DNA of 64,000 bases from contig NC_079877.1 in the NCBI RefSeq assembly GCF_029227915.1, positions 32,887,851 to 32,951,850 of the forward strand. Reading direction: 5' to 3'. The DNA is from Hydractinia symbiolongicarpus. Taxonomy: Eukaryota > Cnidaria > Hydrozoa > Anthoathecata > Hydractiniidae. A model generated the notes under the pieces. The model saw nothing but the letters and a program-made list of their open reading frames with translations, made no database searches and was not told the DNA's origin. Position 1 is the stretch's first letter. Each line of letters opens with the position of its first letter. A program made the position numbers and the translations under genes. Of the stretch, positions 54,886-63,964 are shown piece after piece.

Positions 54886-55669
54886 TAAATCCCGGACTCG
54901 TTCTGTATAGTCAAAAGTATACAAAGAAGTTACCCAGGGAGTAAACTCATTTCCCGAACGATTTTTTAAGGCATTTTTTCACCACTAAAACGCATGAGAC
55001 TTGTAGTTTTTAGAAATGTTTTCATTTTTGATGAGACGCTTAATGAAAGTGGTTTAATCGCCGGCAAACAAAAACCCGCGATTTCCCGTAAATTCCGGAC
55101 TTGGCCCGTATAGTCAAATGTATACAAAGAAAGTACCCTGTGAGTAAACTCATTTCCAAAACGATTTTTTAAATTATCTTTTCACCACTAAAACGCATGA
55201 GACTTGTAGTTTTCAAAAATGTTTTCATTTTTGATGAGACGTTGAATAAAAGAAGTTTAATCGCCGGCAAACGAAAACCCGCCATTTCCCGTAAACCCCG
55301 GACTCGGCCCGTATAGTCAAAAGTATACAAAGAAAGTACCCAGGGAGTAAACTCATTTCCCGACCGATTTTTTAAATTATTTTTTCACCACTAAAACGCA
55401 TCAGACTTGTAGTTTTCAGAAATGTTTTCATTTTTGATGAGACACTGAATAAAAGAAGTTTAATCGCCGGAAAACGGAAACCCGCGATTTCCCGTAAATC
55501 CCGGACTCGGCCCGTATAGTCAAAAGTATACAAAGAAGGTACCCAGGGAGTAAACTCATTTCCCGAACGATTTTTTAAATTATTTTTTCACCACTAGAAG
55601 GCATGAGACTTGTAGTTTTTAGAAATGTTTTCATTTTTGATGAGACGCTTAATGAAAGTGGTTTAGTCG

Positions 55670-55777
55670 CCGGCAAACGAAAACCCGCGATTTCCCGCAA
55701 ATCCCGGGCTTGGCCCGTATAGGGCCTATATGGGCCGAGTCCGGGGTTTACGGGAATGGCGGGTTTTCGTTTGCCGG
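55670..55777. repeat. Foldback palindrome, duplicate at +892 bp
   Basis: It has the same arms and centre (GGGCCTATATGGGCCGAG) and the same one-base loss in GGGAATGGCGGG as the palindrome at 54778. Confidence 0.85.
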
Positions 55778-56649
55778 TAAATCCCGGACTCGTTCTGTAT
55801 AGTCAAAAGTATACAAAGAAGTTACCCAGGGAGTAAACTCATTTCCCGAACGATTTTTTAAGGCATTTTTTCACCACTAAAACGCATGAGACTTGTAGTT
55901 TTTAGAAATGTTTTCATTTTTGATGAGACGCTTAATGAAAGTGGTTTAATCGCCGGCAAACAAAAACCCGCGATTTCCCGTAAATTCCGGACTTGGCCCG
56001 TATAGTCAAATGTATACAAAGAAAGTACCCTGTGAGTAAACTCATTTCCAAAACGATTTTTTAAATTATCTTTTCACCACTAAAACGCATGAGACTTGTA
56101 GTTTTCAAAAATGTTTTCATTTTTGATGAGACGTTGAATAAAAGAAGTTTAATCGCCGGCAAACGAAAACCCGCCATTTCCCGTAAACCCCGGACTCGGC
56201 CCGTATAGTCAAAAGTATACAAAGAAAGTACCCAGGGAGTAAACTCATTTCCCGACCGATTTTTTAAATTATTTTTTCACCACTAAAACGCATCAGACTT
56301 GTAGTTTACAAAAATGTTTTCATTTTTGATGAGACGCTGAATAAAAGAAGTTTAATCGCTGGCAAACGAAAACCCGCGATTTCCCGTAAATCCCGGACTC
56401 GGCCCGTATAGTTAAAAGTATACAAAGAAGGTACCCAGGGAGTAAACTCATTTCCCGAACGATTTTTTATATTATTTTTTCACCACTAAAACGCATGAGA
56501 CTTGTAGTTTTCAGAAATGTTTTCATTTTTGATGAGACGCGTAATGAAAGTGGTTTAATCGCCGGCAAACGAAAACCTGCGATTTCCCGTAAATCCCGGA
56601 CTCGGCCCGTATAGTCAAAAGTATACAAAGAAAGTACCCAGGGAGTAAA

Positions 56650-56690
56650 CTCATTTCCCATGTATACAAAGAAAGTACCCTGTGAGTAAA
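56650..56690 (-). repeat. Truncated 41-bp monomer in the minus arm
   Basis: CTCATTTCCC joins ATGTATACAAAG directly, the exact complement of the truncated-unit junction in the plus arm, again with 41 bp between landmarks. Confidence 0.9.
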
Positions 56691-57211
56691 CTCATTTCCA
56701 AAACGATTTTTTAAATTATCTTTTCACCACTAAAACACATGAGACTTGTAGTTTTCAAAAATGTTTTCATTTTTGATGAGACGCTTAATGAAAGAGGTTT
56801 AATCGCCGGCAAACGAAAACCCGCGATTTCCCGTAAATCCCGGACTCGGCCCGTATAGTCAAAAGTATACAAAGAAGGTACCCAGGGAGTAAACTCATTT
56901 CCCGAAGGATTTTTTAAATTATTTTTTCACCACTAAAACGCATGAGACTTGTAGTTTTCAGAAATGTTTTCATTTTTGATGAGACGCTTAATGAAAGTGG
57001 TTTAATAGCCGGCAAACGAAAACCTGCGATTTCCCGTAAATCCCGGACTCGGCCCGTATAGTCAAAAGTATACAAAGAAGGTACCCAGGGAGTAAACTCA
57101 TTTCCCGAACGATTTTTTAAATTATTTTTTCACCACTAGAAGGCATGAGACTTGTAGTTTTTAGAAATGTTTTCATTTTTGATGAGACGCTTAATGAAAG
57201 TGGTTTAGTCG

Positions 57212-57320
57212 CCGGCAAACGAAAACCCGCGATTTCCCGTAAATCCCGGGCTTGGCCCGTATGGGGCCTTTATGGGCCGAGTCCGGGGTTTATGGGAAAT
57301 GGCGGGTTTTCGTTTGCCGG
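57212..57320. repeat. Foldback palindrome, diverged copy
   Basis: The same arrangement is seen with the centre changed to GTATGGGGCCTTTATGGGCC and with an intact GGGAAATGGCGGG. It is flanked by the same TAAATCCCGGACTCGTTCTG, so it shares an origin with the palindrome at 54778. Confidence 0.8.
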
Positions 57321-58801
57321 TAAATCCCGGACTCGTTCTGTATAGTCAAAAGTATACAAAGAAGTTACCCAGGGAGTAAACTCATTTCCCGAACGATTTT
57401 TTAAGGTATTTTTTCACCACTAAAACGCATGAGACTTGTAGTTTTTAGAAATGTTTTTATTTTTGATGAGACGCTTAATGAAAGTGGTTTAATCGCCGGC
57501 AAACAAAAACCCGCGATTTCTCGTAAATTCCGGACTTGGCCCGTATAGTCAAATGTATACAAAGAAAGTACCCTGTGAGTAAACTCATTTCCAAAACGAT
57601 TTTTTAAATTATCTTTTCACCACTAAAACGCATGAGACTTGTAGTTTTCAAAAATGTTTTCATTTTTGATGAGACGTTGAATAAAAGAAGTTTAATCGCC
57701 GGCAAACGAAAACCCGCCATTTCCCGTAAACCCCGGACTCGGCCCGTATAGTCAAAAGTATACAAAGAAAGTACCCAGGGAGTAAACTCATTTCCCGACC
57801 GATTTTTTAAATTATTTTTTCACCACTAAAACGCATCAGACTTGTAGTTTACAAAAATGTTTTCATTTTTGATGAGACGCTGAATAAAAGAAGTTTAATC
57901 GCCGGCAAACTAAAACCCGCGATTTCCCGTAAATCCCGGACTCGGGTCGTATAGTTAAAAGTATACAAAGAAGGTACCCAGGGAGTAAACTCATTTCCCG
58001 AACGATTTTTTAAATTATTTTTTCACCACTAAAACGCATGAGACTTGTAGTTTTCAGAAATGTTTTCATTTTTGATGAGACGCTTAATGAAAGTGGTTTA
58101 ATCGCCGGCAAACGAAAACCCGCGATTTCCCGTAAATCCCGGAGTCGGCCCGTATAGTCAAAAGTATACAAAGAAGGTACCCAGGGAGTAAACTCATTTC
58201 CTGAACGATTTTTTAAATTATTTTTTCACCACTAAAACGCATGAGACTTGTAGTTTTCAGAAATGTTTTCATTTTTGATGAGACGCTGAATAAAAGAAGT
58301 TTAATCGCCGGCAAACGAAAACCCGCGATTTCCCGTAAATCCCGGACTCGGGTCGTATAGTTAAAAGTATACAAAGAAGGTACCCAGGGAGTAAACTCAT
58401 TTCCCGAACGATTTTTTAAATTATTTTTTCACCACTAAAACGCATTAGACTTGTAGTTTTCAGAAATGTTTTCATTTTTGATGAGACGCTTAATGAAAGT
58501 GGTTTAATCGCCGGCAAACGAAAACCCGCGATTTCCCGTAAATCCCGGACTCGGCCCGTATAGTCAAAAGTATACGAAGAAGGTACCCAGGGAGTAAACT
58601 CATTTCCCGAACGATTTTTTAAATTATTTTTTCACCACTAAAACGCATGAGACTTGTAGTTTTCAGAAATGTTTTCATTTTTGATGAGACGCTTAATGAA
58701 AGTGGTTTAATCGCCGGCAAACGAAAACCTGCGATTTCCCGTAAATCCCGGACTCGGCCCGTATAGTCAAAAGTATACAAAGAAAGTACCCAGGGAGTAA
58801 A

Positions 58802-58842
58802 CTCATTTCCCATGTATACAAAGAAAGTACCCTGTGAGTAAA
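58802..58842 (-). repeat. Truncated 41-bp monomer in the minus arm
   Basis: It has the same CTCATTTCCC/ATGTATACAAAG junction as at 56650 and lies inside the first 3352-bp duplicate. Confidence 0.9.
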
Positions 58843-59565
58843 CTCATTTCCAAAACGATTTTTTAAATTATCTTTTCACCAGTAAAACACATGAGACTTG
58901 TAGTTTTCAAAAATGTTTTCATTTTTGATGAGACGCTTAATGAAAGAGGTTTAATCGCCGGCAAACGAAAACCCGCGATTTCACGTAAATCCCGGGTTTG
59001 GCCCGTATAGTCGAATGTATACAAAGAAAGTACCCTGTGAGTAAACTCATTTTCAAAACGATTTTTAAAACTATCTTTTCAACACTAAAACGCATGAGAC
59101 TTGTAGTTTTCAAAATGTTTTCATTTTTGATGAGACGCTGAATAGAAGAAGTTTAATCGCCGGGAAACGAAAACCCGCGATTTCCCGTAAATCCCGGACT
59201 CGGCCCGTATAGTCAAAAGTATACAAAGAAGGTACCCAGGGAGTAAACTCATTTCCCGAACGATTTTTTAAATTATTTTTTCACCACTAAAACGCATGAG
59301 ACTTGTAGTTTTCAGAAATGTTTTCATTTTTGATGAGACGCTTAATGAATGTGGTTTGATAGCCGGCAAACGAAAACCCGCGATTTCCTGTAAATCCCGG
59401 GCTTGGCCCGTATAGTCGAATGTATACAAAGAAAGTAGCCAGGGAGTAAACTCATTTCCCGAACGATTTTTTAAATTATTTTTTCACCACTAGAAGGCAT
59501 GAGACTTGTAGTTTTTAGAAATGTTTTCATTTTTGATGAGACGCTTAATGAAAGTAGTTTAGTCG

Positions 59566-59674
59566 CCGGCAAACGAAAACCCGCGATTTCTCGTAAATTC
59601 CGGGCTTGGCCCGTATAGGGTCTATATGGGCCGAGTCCGGGGTTTACGGGAAATGGCGGGTTTTCGTTTGCCGG
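59566..59674. repeat. Foldback palindrome, diverged copy in the 3352-bp unit
   Basis: The centre reads CCCGTATAGGGTCTATATGGGCC, and minus orientation resumes with TAAATCCCTGACTCGTCCCG. It lies about 150 bp from the LINE tail. Confidence 0.8.
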
Positions 59675-59818
59675 TAAATCCCTGACTCGTCCCGTATAGT
59701 CAAAAGTATACAAAGAAGGTACCCAGGGAGTAAACTCATTTCCCGAACGATTTTTTAAATTATTTTTTCACCACTAAAACGCATGAGACTTGTAGTTTTC
59801 AGAAATGTTTTCATTTTT

Positions 59819-59852
59819 TTTTATTATTATTATTCATATTTATTTTTTTTTT
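59819..59852 (-). repeat. A-rich / (TAA)n retrotransposon tail, copy 1
   Basis: On the plus strand the left edge of the insert reads T-run, four TTA repeats, CATATTTA, then an 11-base T-run. On the minus strand this is the 3' end of the element: poly-A with a short TAA microsatellite. It merges into the T-run of the satellite target, which hides any target-site duplication. Confidence 0.75.
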
Positions 59853-60366
59853 TACACAGGTTGACTACGTCAGAATATATACATATCTGGTATCAATGCA
59901 GGACCTGTACAAAAATAAATGAAAGTAAAAGCTAAAAATACTATAAAAATTTTGTTTCGAAGAGGCATAGTTAGTAAGTGTAGCACTCTTGGATAAAGAC
60001 GAGTGATGAGTAAGCAAGTAGGCACGTATCAGGATAAGTCACTGTGAAGGAGAATGGCATAGTTGATCGTAAGTGTGAATGTGTGACTATATATATATTA
60101 AAATGTGTCAAAATAATCAAGTAAATAAATAAAATTTTCAGACACTGAGTCAGAAAGAGGCATCAGAATTGTTAAAACACCAACTGAGGTGAAATGCTAT
60201 GACAGACTACTAAGAAAGCACAAGTTCAGACATCATCATACACAATGATACTGTTTCAAAAGAGGCGTGAGAGGTGATAGAAACACCGATTGAAGTTATG
60301 AAAGAAAGACTACCAGGAAAATCATGATTGGCTAGGCACAATACATAAGTCACATATGAATATATA
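59850..60366 (-). other. LINE 3' UTR, copy 1
   Basis: This non-coding stretch lies between the ORF2 stop and the A-rich tail. A 72-codon open frame on the minus strand at 60210-60428 overlaps the ORF2 end in another frame and has no recognisable features, so I treat it as chance. The UTR carries degenerate internal repeats: GAAGAGGCATAG near 59959, AATGGCATAGTT near 60053, GAAAGAGGCATCAG near 60153 and CAAAAGAGGCGTGAG near 60257. The last two head blocks of about 63 bp, offset by about 105 bp, share AAAACACC/GAAACACC and GACTACTAAGAAA/GACTACCAGGAAA. Confidence 0.65.
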
Positions 60367-60612
60367 TTACCATTCGTGCTTAGAAATATATCGTTTAAAA
60401 TTGACAAAATATTTTTCATTTCGTACATCCAAGTTCAGTGTATTGAACAATTGTGCACCATAGTAGCTCGTAGTCTTTCGGCCAGCTTCTGTTCTAACTT
60501 TTGGTAATCTTATCTGCGACTTGTTACCTCTCGTGTTGATATTATGATTCACCAGCTCGTATTGAATATTGCTAACGTTATCAATTTTATGGAGAATCTT
60601 GAAAACATCTGT
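60367..60612 (-). pseudogene. Reverse-transcriptase ORF2 C-terminal remnant (LINE), copy 1
   Basis: This holds about 81 codons, from the satellite junction to a TAA stop. Recognisable elements are NTRGNKSQIRLPKVRTEAGR followed by KTTSYYGAQLFNTLNLDVR and a final FKRYISKHEW. In known non-LTR ORF2 proteins the tail downstream of the RT domain commonly reads like (Y)NTR....LP..RTE.GR.(S)Y.GA.LWN.LP..IR....FK..L, and this matches in order and spacing. All RT catalytic blocks and the endonuclease lie upstream and are missing. The frame happens to run into satellite codons upstream with an ATG at 60709-60711, giving a 114-codon open frame. That N-terminal third is satellite, not protein ancestry. 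It is not expected to make a functional product. Confidence 0.8.
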
Positions 60613-60952
60613 TGATGAAACGCCTAATGAATGTGGTTTGATAGCCGGCAAACGAAAACCCGCTATTTCCTGTAAATCCCGGGCTTGGCCCGTATAGTCG
60701 AATGTATACAAAGAAAGTACCCGGGAAGTAAACTCATTTCCCGAACGATTTTTTAAATTATTTTTTCACCACTAAAACACATGAGACTTGTAGTTTTCAA
60801 AAATGTTTTCATTTTTGATGAGACGCTTAATGAAAGAGGTTTAATCGCCGGCAAACGAAAACCCGCGATTTCACGTAAATCCCGGGTTTGGCCCGTATAG
60901 TCGAATGTATACAAAGAAAGTACCTTGTGAGTAAACTCATTTTCAAAACGAT

Positions 60953-61330
60953 TTTTAAAATTATCTTTTCACCACTAAAACGCATGAGACTTGTAGTTTT
61001 CAAAAATGTTTTCATTTTTGATGAGACGTTGAATAAAAGAAGTTTAATCGCCGGCAAACGAAAACCCGCCATTTCCCGTAAACCCCGGACTCGGCCCGTA
61101 TAGTCAAAAGTATACAAAGAAAGTACCCAGGGAGTAAACTCATTTCCCGACCGATTTTTTAAATTATTTTTTCACCACTAAAACGCATCAGACTTGTAGT
61201 TTACAAAAATGTTTTCATTTTTGATGAGACGCTGAATAAAAGAAGTTTAATCGCCGGCAAACGAAAACCCGCGATTTCCCGTAAATCCCGGACTCGGGTC
61301 GTATAGTTAAAAGTATACAAAGAAGGTACC
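60953..61330 (-). other. Left junction region of the second 3352-bp copy (no gene)
   Basis: The region upstream of 60953 (60613-60952) is the right end of copy 1. From 60953 the sequence restarts as at 57601. Apparent 71- and 96-codon frames on both strands at 60827-61117 are satellite only. Confidence 0.6.
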
Positions 61331-62153
61331 CAGGGAGTAAACTCATTTCCCGAACGATTTTTTAAATTATTTTTTCACCACTAAAACGCATGAGACTTGT
61401 AGTTTTCAGAAATGTTTTCATTTTTGATGAGACGCTTAATGAAAGTGGTTTAATCGCCGGCAAACGAAAACCCGCGATTTCCCGTAAATCCCGGAGTCGG
61501 CCCGTATAGTCAAAAGTATACAAAGAAGGTACCCAGGGAGTAAACTCATTTCCTGAACGATTTTTTAAATTATTTTTTCACCACTAAAACGCATGAGACT
61601 TGTAGTTTTCAGAAATGTTTTCATTTTTGATGAGACGCTGAATAAAAGAAGTTTAATCGCCGGCAAACGAAAACCCGCGATTTCCCGTAAATCCCTGACT
61701 CGGGTCGTATAGTTAAAAGTATACAAAGAAGGTACCCAGGGAGTAAACTCATTTCCCGAACGATTTTTTAAATTATTTTTTCACCACTAAAACGCATTAG
61801 ACTTGTAGTTTTCAGAAATGTTTTCATTTTTGATGAGACGCTTAATGAAAGTGGTTTAATCGCCGGCAAACGAAAACCCGCGATTTCCCGTAAATCCCGG
61901 ACCCGGCCCGTATAGTCAAAAGTATACGAAGAAGGTACCCAGGGAGTAAACTCATTTCCCGAACGATTTTTTAAATTATTTTTTCACCACTAAAACGCAT
62001 GAGACTTGTAGTTTTCAGAAATGTTTTCATTTTTGATGAGACGCTTAATGAAAGTGGTTTAATCGCCGGCAAACGAAAACCTGCGATTTCCCGTAAATCC
62101 CGGACTCGGCCCGTATAGTCAAAAGTATACAAAGAAAGTACCCAGGGAGTAAA

Positions 62154-62194
62154 CTCATTTCCCATGTATACAAAGAAAGTACCCTGTGAGTAAA
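62154..62194 (-). repeat. Truncated 41-bp monomer in the minus arm
   Basis: This is the copy of the 58802 unit at +3352 bp. Confidence 0.9.
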
Positions 62195-62917
62195 CTCATT
62201 TCCAAAACGATTTTTTAAATTATCTTTTCACCAGTAAAACACATGAGACTTGTAGTTTTCAAAAATGTTTTCATTTTTGATGAGACGCTTAATGAAAGAG
62301 GTTTAATCGCCGGCAAACGAAAACCCGCGATTTCACGTAAATCCCGGGTTTGGCCCGTATAGTCGAATGTATACAAAGAAAGTACCCTGTGAGTAAACTC
62401 ATTTTCAAAACGATTTTTAAAACTATCTTTTCAACACTAAAACGCATGAGACTTGTAGTTTTCAAAATGTTTTCATTTTTGATGAGACGCTGAATAGAAG
62501 AAGTTTAATCGCCGGGAAACGAAAACCCGCGATTTCCCGTAAATCCCGGACTCGGCCCGTATAGTCAAAAGTATACAAAGAAGGTACCCAGGGAGTAAAC
62601 TCATTTCCCGAACGATTTTTTAAATTATTTTTTCACCACTAAAACGCATGAGACTTGTAGTTTTCAGAAATGTTTTCATTTTTGATGAGACGCTTAATGA
62701 ATGTGGTTTGATAGCCGGCAAACGAAAACCCGCGATTTCCTGTAAATCCCGGGCTTGGCCCGTATAGTCGAATGTATACAAAGAAAGTAGCCAGGGAGTA
62801 AACTCATTTCCCGAACGATTTTTTAAATTATTTTTTCACCACTAGAAGGCATGAGACTTGTAGTTTTTAGAAATGTTTTCATTTTTGATGAGACGCTTAA
62901 TGAAAGTGGTTTAGTCG

Positions 62918-63026
62918 CCGGCAAACGAAAACCCGCGATTTCTCGTAAATCCCGGGCTTGGCCCGTATAGGGTCTATATGGGCCGAGTCCGGGGTTTACG
63001 GGAAATGGCGGGTTTTCGTTTGCCGG
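62918..63026. repeat. Foldback palindrome, duplicate at +3352 bp
   Basis: This is the copy of the palindrome at 59566, with the same centre and the same CCCTGACTCGTCCCG continuation. Confidence 0.8.
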
Positions 63027-63170
63027 TAAATCCCTGACTCGTCCCGTATAGTCAAAAGTATACAAAGAAGGTACCCAGGGAGTAAACTCATTTCCCGAAC
63101 GATTTTTTAAATTATTTTTTCACCACTAAAACGCATGAGACTTGTAGTTTTCAGAAATGTTTTCATTTTT

Positions 63171-63964
63171 TTTTATTATTATTATTCATATTTATTTTTT
63201 TTTTTACACAGGTTGACTACGTCAGAATATATACATATCTGGTATCAATGCAGGACCTGTACAAAAATAAATGAAAGTAAAAGCTAAAAATACTATAAAA
63301 ATTTTGTTTCGAAGAGGCATAGTTAGTAAGTGTAGCACTCTTGGATAAAGACGAGTGATGAGTAAGCAAGTAGGCACGTATCAGGATAAGTCACTGTGAA
63401 GGAGAATGGCATAGTTGATCGTAAGTGTGAATGTGTGACTATATATATATTAAAATGTGTCAAAATAATCAAGTAAATAAATAAAATTTTCAGACACTGA
63501 GTCAGAAAGAGGCATCAGAATTGTTAAAACACCAACTGAGGTGAAATGCTATGACAGACTACTAAGAAAGCACAAGTTCAGACATCATCATACACAATGA
63601 TACTGTTTCAAAAGAGGCGTGAGAGGTGATAGAAACACCGATTGAAGTTATGAAAGAAAGACTACCAGGAAAATCATGATTGGCTAGGCACAATACATAA
63701 GTCACATATGAATATATATTACCATTCGTGCTTAGAAATATATCGTTTAAAATTGACAAAATATTTTTCATTTCGTACATCCAAGTTCAGTGTATTGAAC
63801 AATTGTGCACCATAGTAGCTCGTAGTCTTTCGGCCAGCTTCTGTTCTAACTTTTGGTAATCTTATCTGCGACTTGTTACCTCTCGTGTTGATATTATGAT
63901 TCACCAGCTCGTATTGAATATTGCTAACGTTATCAATTTTATGGAGAATCTTGAAAACATCTGT
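63171..63964 (-). mobile_element. 5'-truncated non-LTR retrotransposon, copy 2
   Basis: This is the second copy of the 794-bp fragment, exactly 3352 bp downstream of the first. The tail (9 T, four ATT repeats, 11 T), the 3' UTR and the coding remnant match copy 1, and I noticed no difference by eye. Truncation point and satellite flanks are also the same, so it is a segmental duplicate of copy 1, not a second transposition. Confidence 0.87.
63719..63964 (-). pseudogene. Reverse-transcriptase ORF2 C-terminal remnant (LINE), copy 2
   Basis: This is the same C-terminal remnant as in copy 1, with LPKVRTEAGR, SYYGAQLFNTL and FKRYISKHEW before the TAA at 63719-63721. The satellite-derived upstream extension of the frame runs off the window edge. 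It keeps the copy 1 sequence because the duplication is recent, not because of selection. Confidence 0.8.

Larger units (their letters stand above)
54480..56310 (-). repeat. Tandem duplication, period 892 bp
   Basis: The satellite around 54480-55400 repeats at an 892-bp offset: CACTGAATAAAAGAAG, the rare CACTAGAAGGCATGAG, the foldback palindrome, TCGTTCTGTATAG and TTTTTTAAGGCATTTTTTC all recur in the same order. The period equals four monomers plus part of the palindromic insertion, so it is not a whole number of monomers. Copies look nearly identical. Boundaries are approximate. Confidence 0.8.
54462..59818 (-). repeat. Satellite array, minus-oriented arm, first part
   Basis: This is the same ~203-bp monomer read on the complementary strand; landmarks appear here as GTATACAAAGAA, GGAGTAAACTCATTTCCCGA, TTTTTTCACCACTAAAACGC, GAGACTTGTAGTTTTCAG, TTTTTGATGAGACGC, TAATCGCCGGCAAACGAAAA and CCCGCGATTTCCCGTAAATC. 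It holds about 26 units by length, including a 41-bp truncated unit and four foldback palindromes. Its variants (GAAGGTACCC, the complement of GGTACCTTC, and TTTCAGAAATG) match the 40-54 kb end of the plus arm, not the 1-30 kb part. It ends in the T-run where a retrotransposon fragment is inserted. Confidence 0.96.
59819..60612 (-). mobile_element. 5'-truncated non-LTR retrotransposon, copy 1
   Basis: This ~794-bp block is unrelated to the satellite. On the minus strand it starts with an open frame of about 81 codons resembling the C-terminal end of a LINE-type ORF2, then a TAA stop at 60367-60369, about 550 bp of non-coding 3' UTR, and a 3' end of A-runs plus a short (TAA)n stretch, as expected of a target-primed non-LTR insertion truncated at its 5' end. 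It lies between GTTTTCATTTTT and GATGAAACGCC, which are adjacent in a normal monomer, so no satellite was lost. A target-site duplication cannot be resolved because the junction is a T-run. The clade is undetermined; the coding remnant fits the Jockey/CR1/L2/I-like group best. It is non-autonomous and dead. Confidence 0.85.
60613..63170 (-). repeat. Satellite array, minus-oriented, between two retrotransposon copies
   Basis: Minus-oriented satellite resumes in phase right after the inserted element (GATGAAACGCCTAATGAATG against the usual GATGAGACGCTTAATGAAAG). From about 60953 onward it repeats the sequence of 57601 onward at an offset of 3352 bp with only a handful of substitutions. It contains a 41-bp truncated unit at 62154 and a foldback palindrome near 62918-63026, both at the offset expected from the first copy. 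Confidence 0.95.

Noticed and set aside
60210-60428. 72-codon minus-strand frame inside the LINE fragment, repeated at 63562-63780
   Set aside because: It overlaps the end of the recognisable ORF2 remnant in another frame and lies mostly in the 3' UTR, with no recognisable motif. Its repetition reflects the 3352-bp duplication.
59819-60612. Possible host gene exon instead of a retrotransposon
   Set aside because: There is an open frame at one end only, a LINE-type C-terminal motif, an A-rich/(TAA)n tail at the 3' end, and a clean insertion into one satellite monomer without loss of sequence. No splice sites are needed to explain it.
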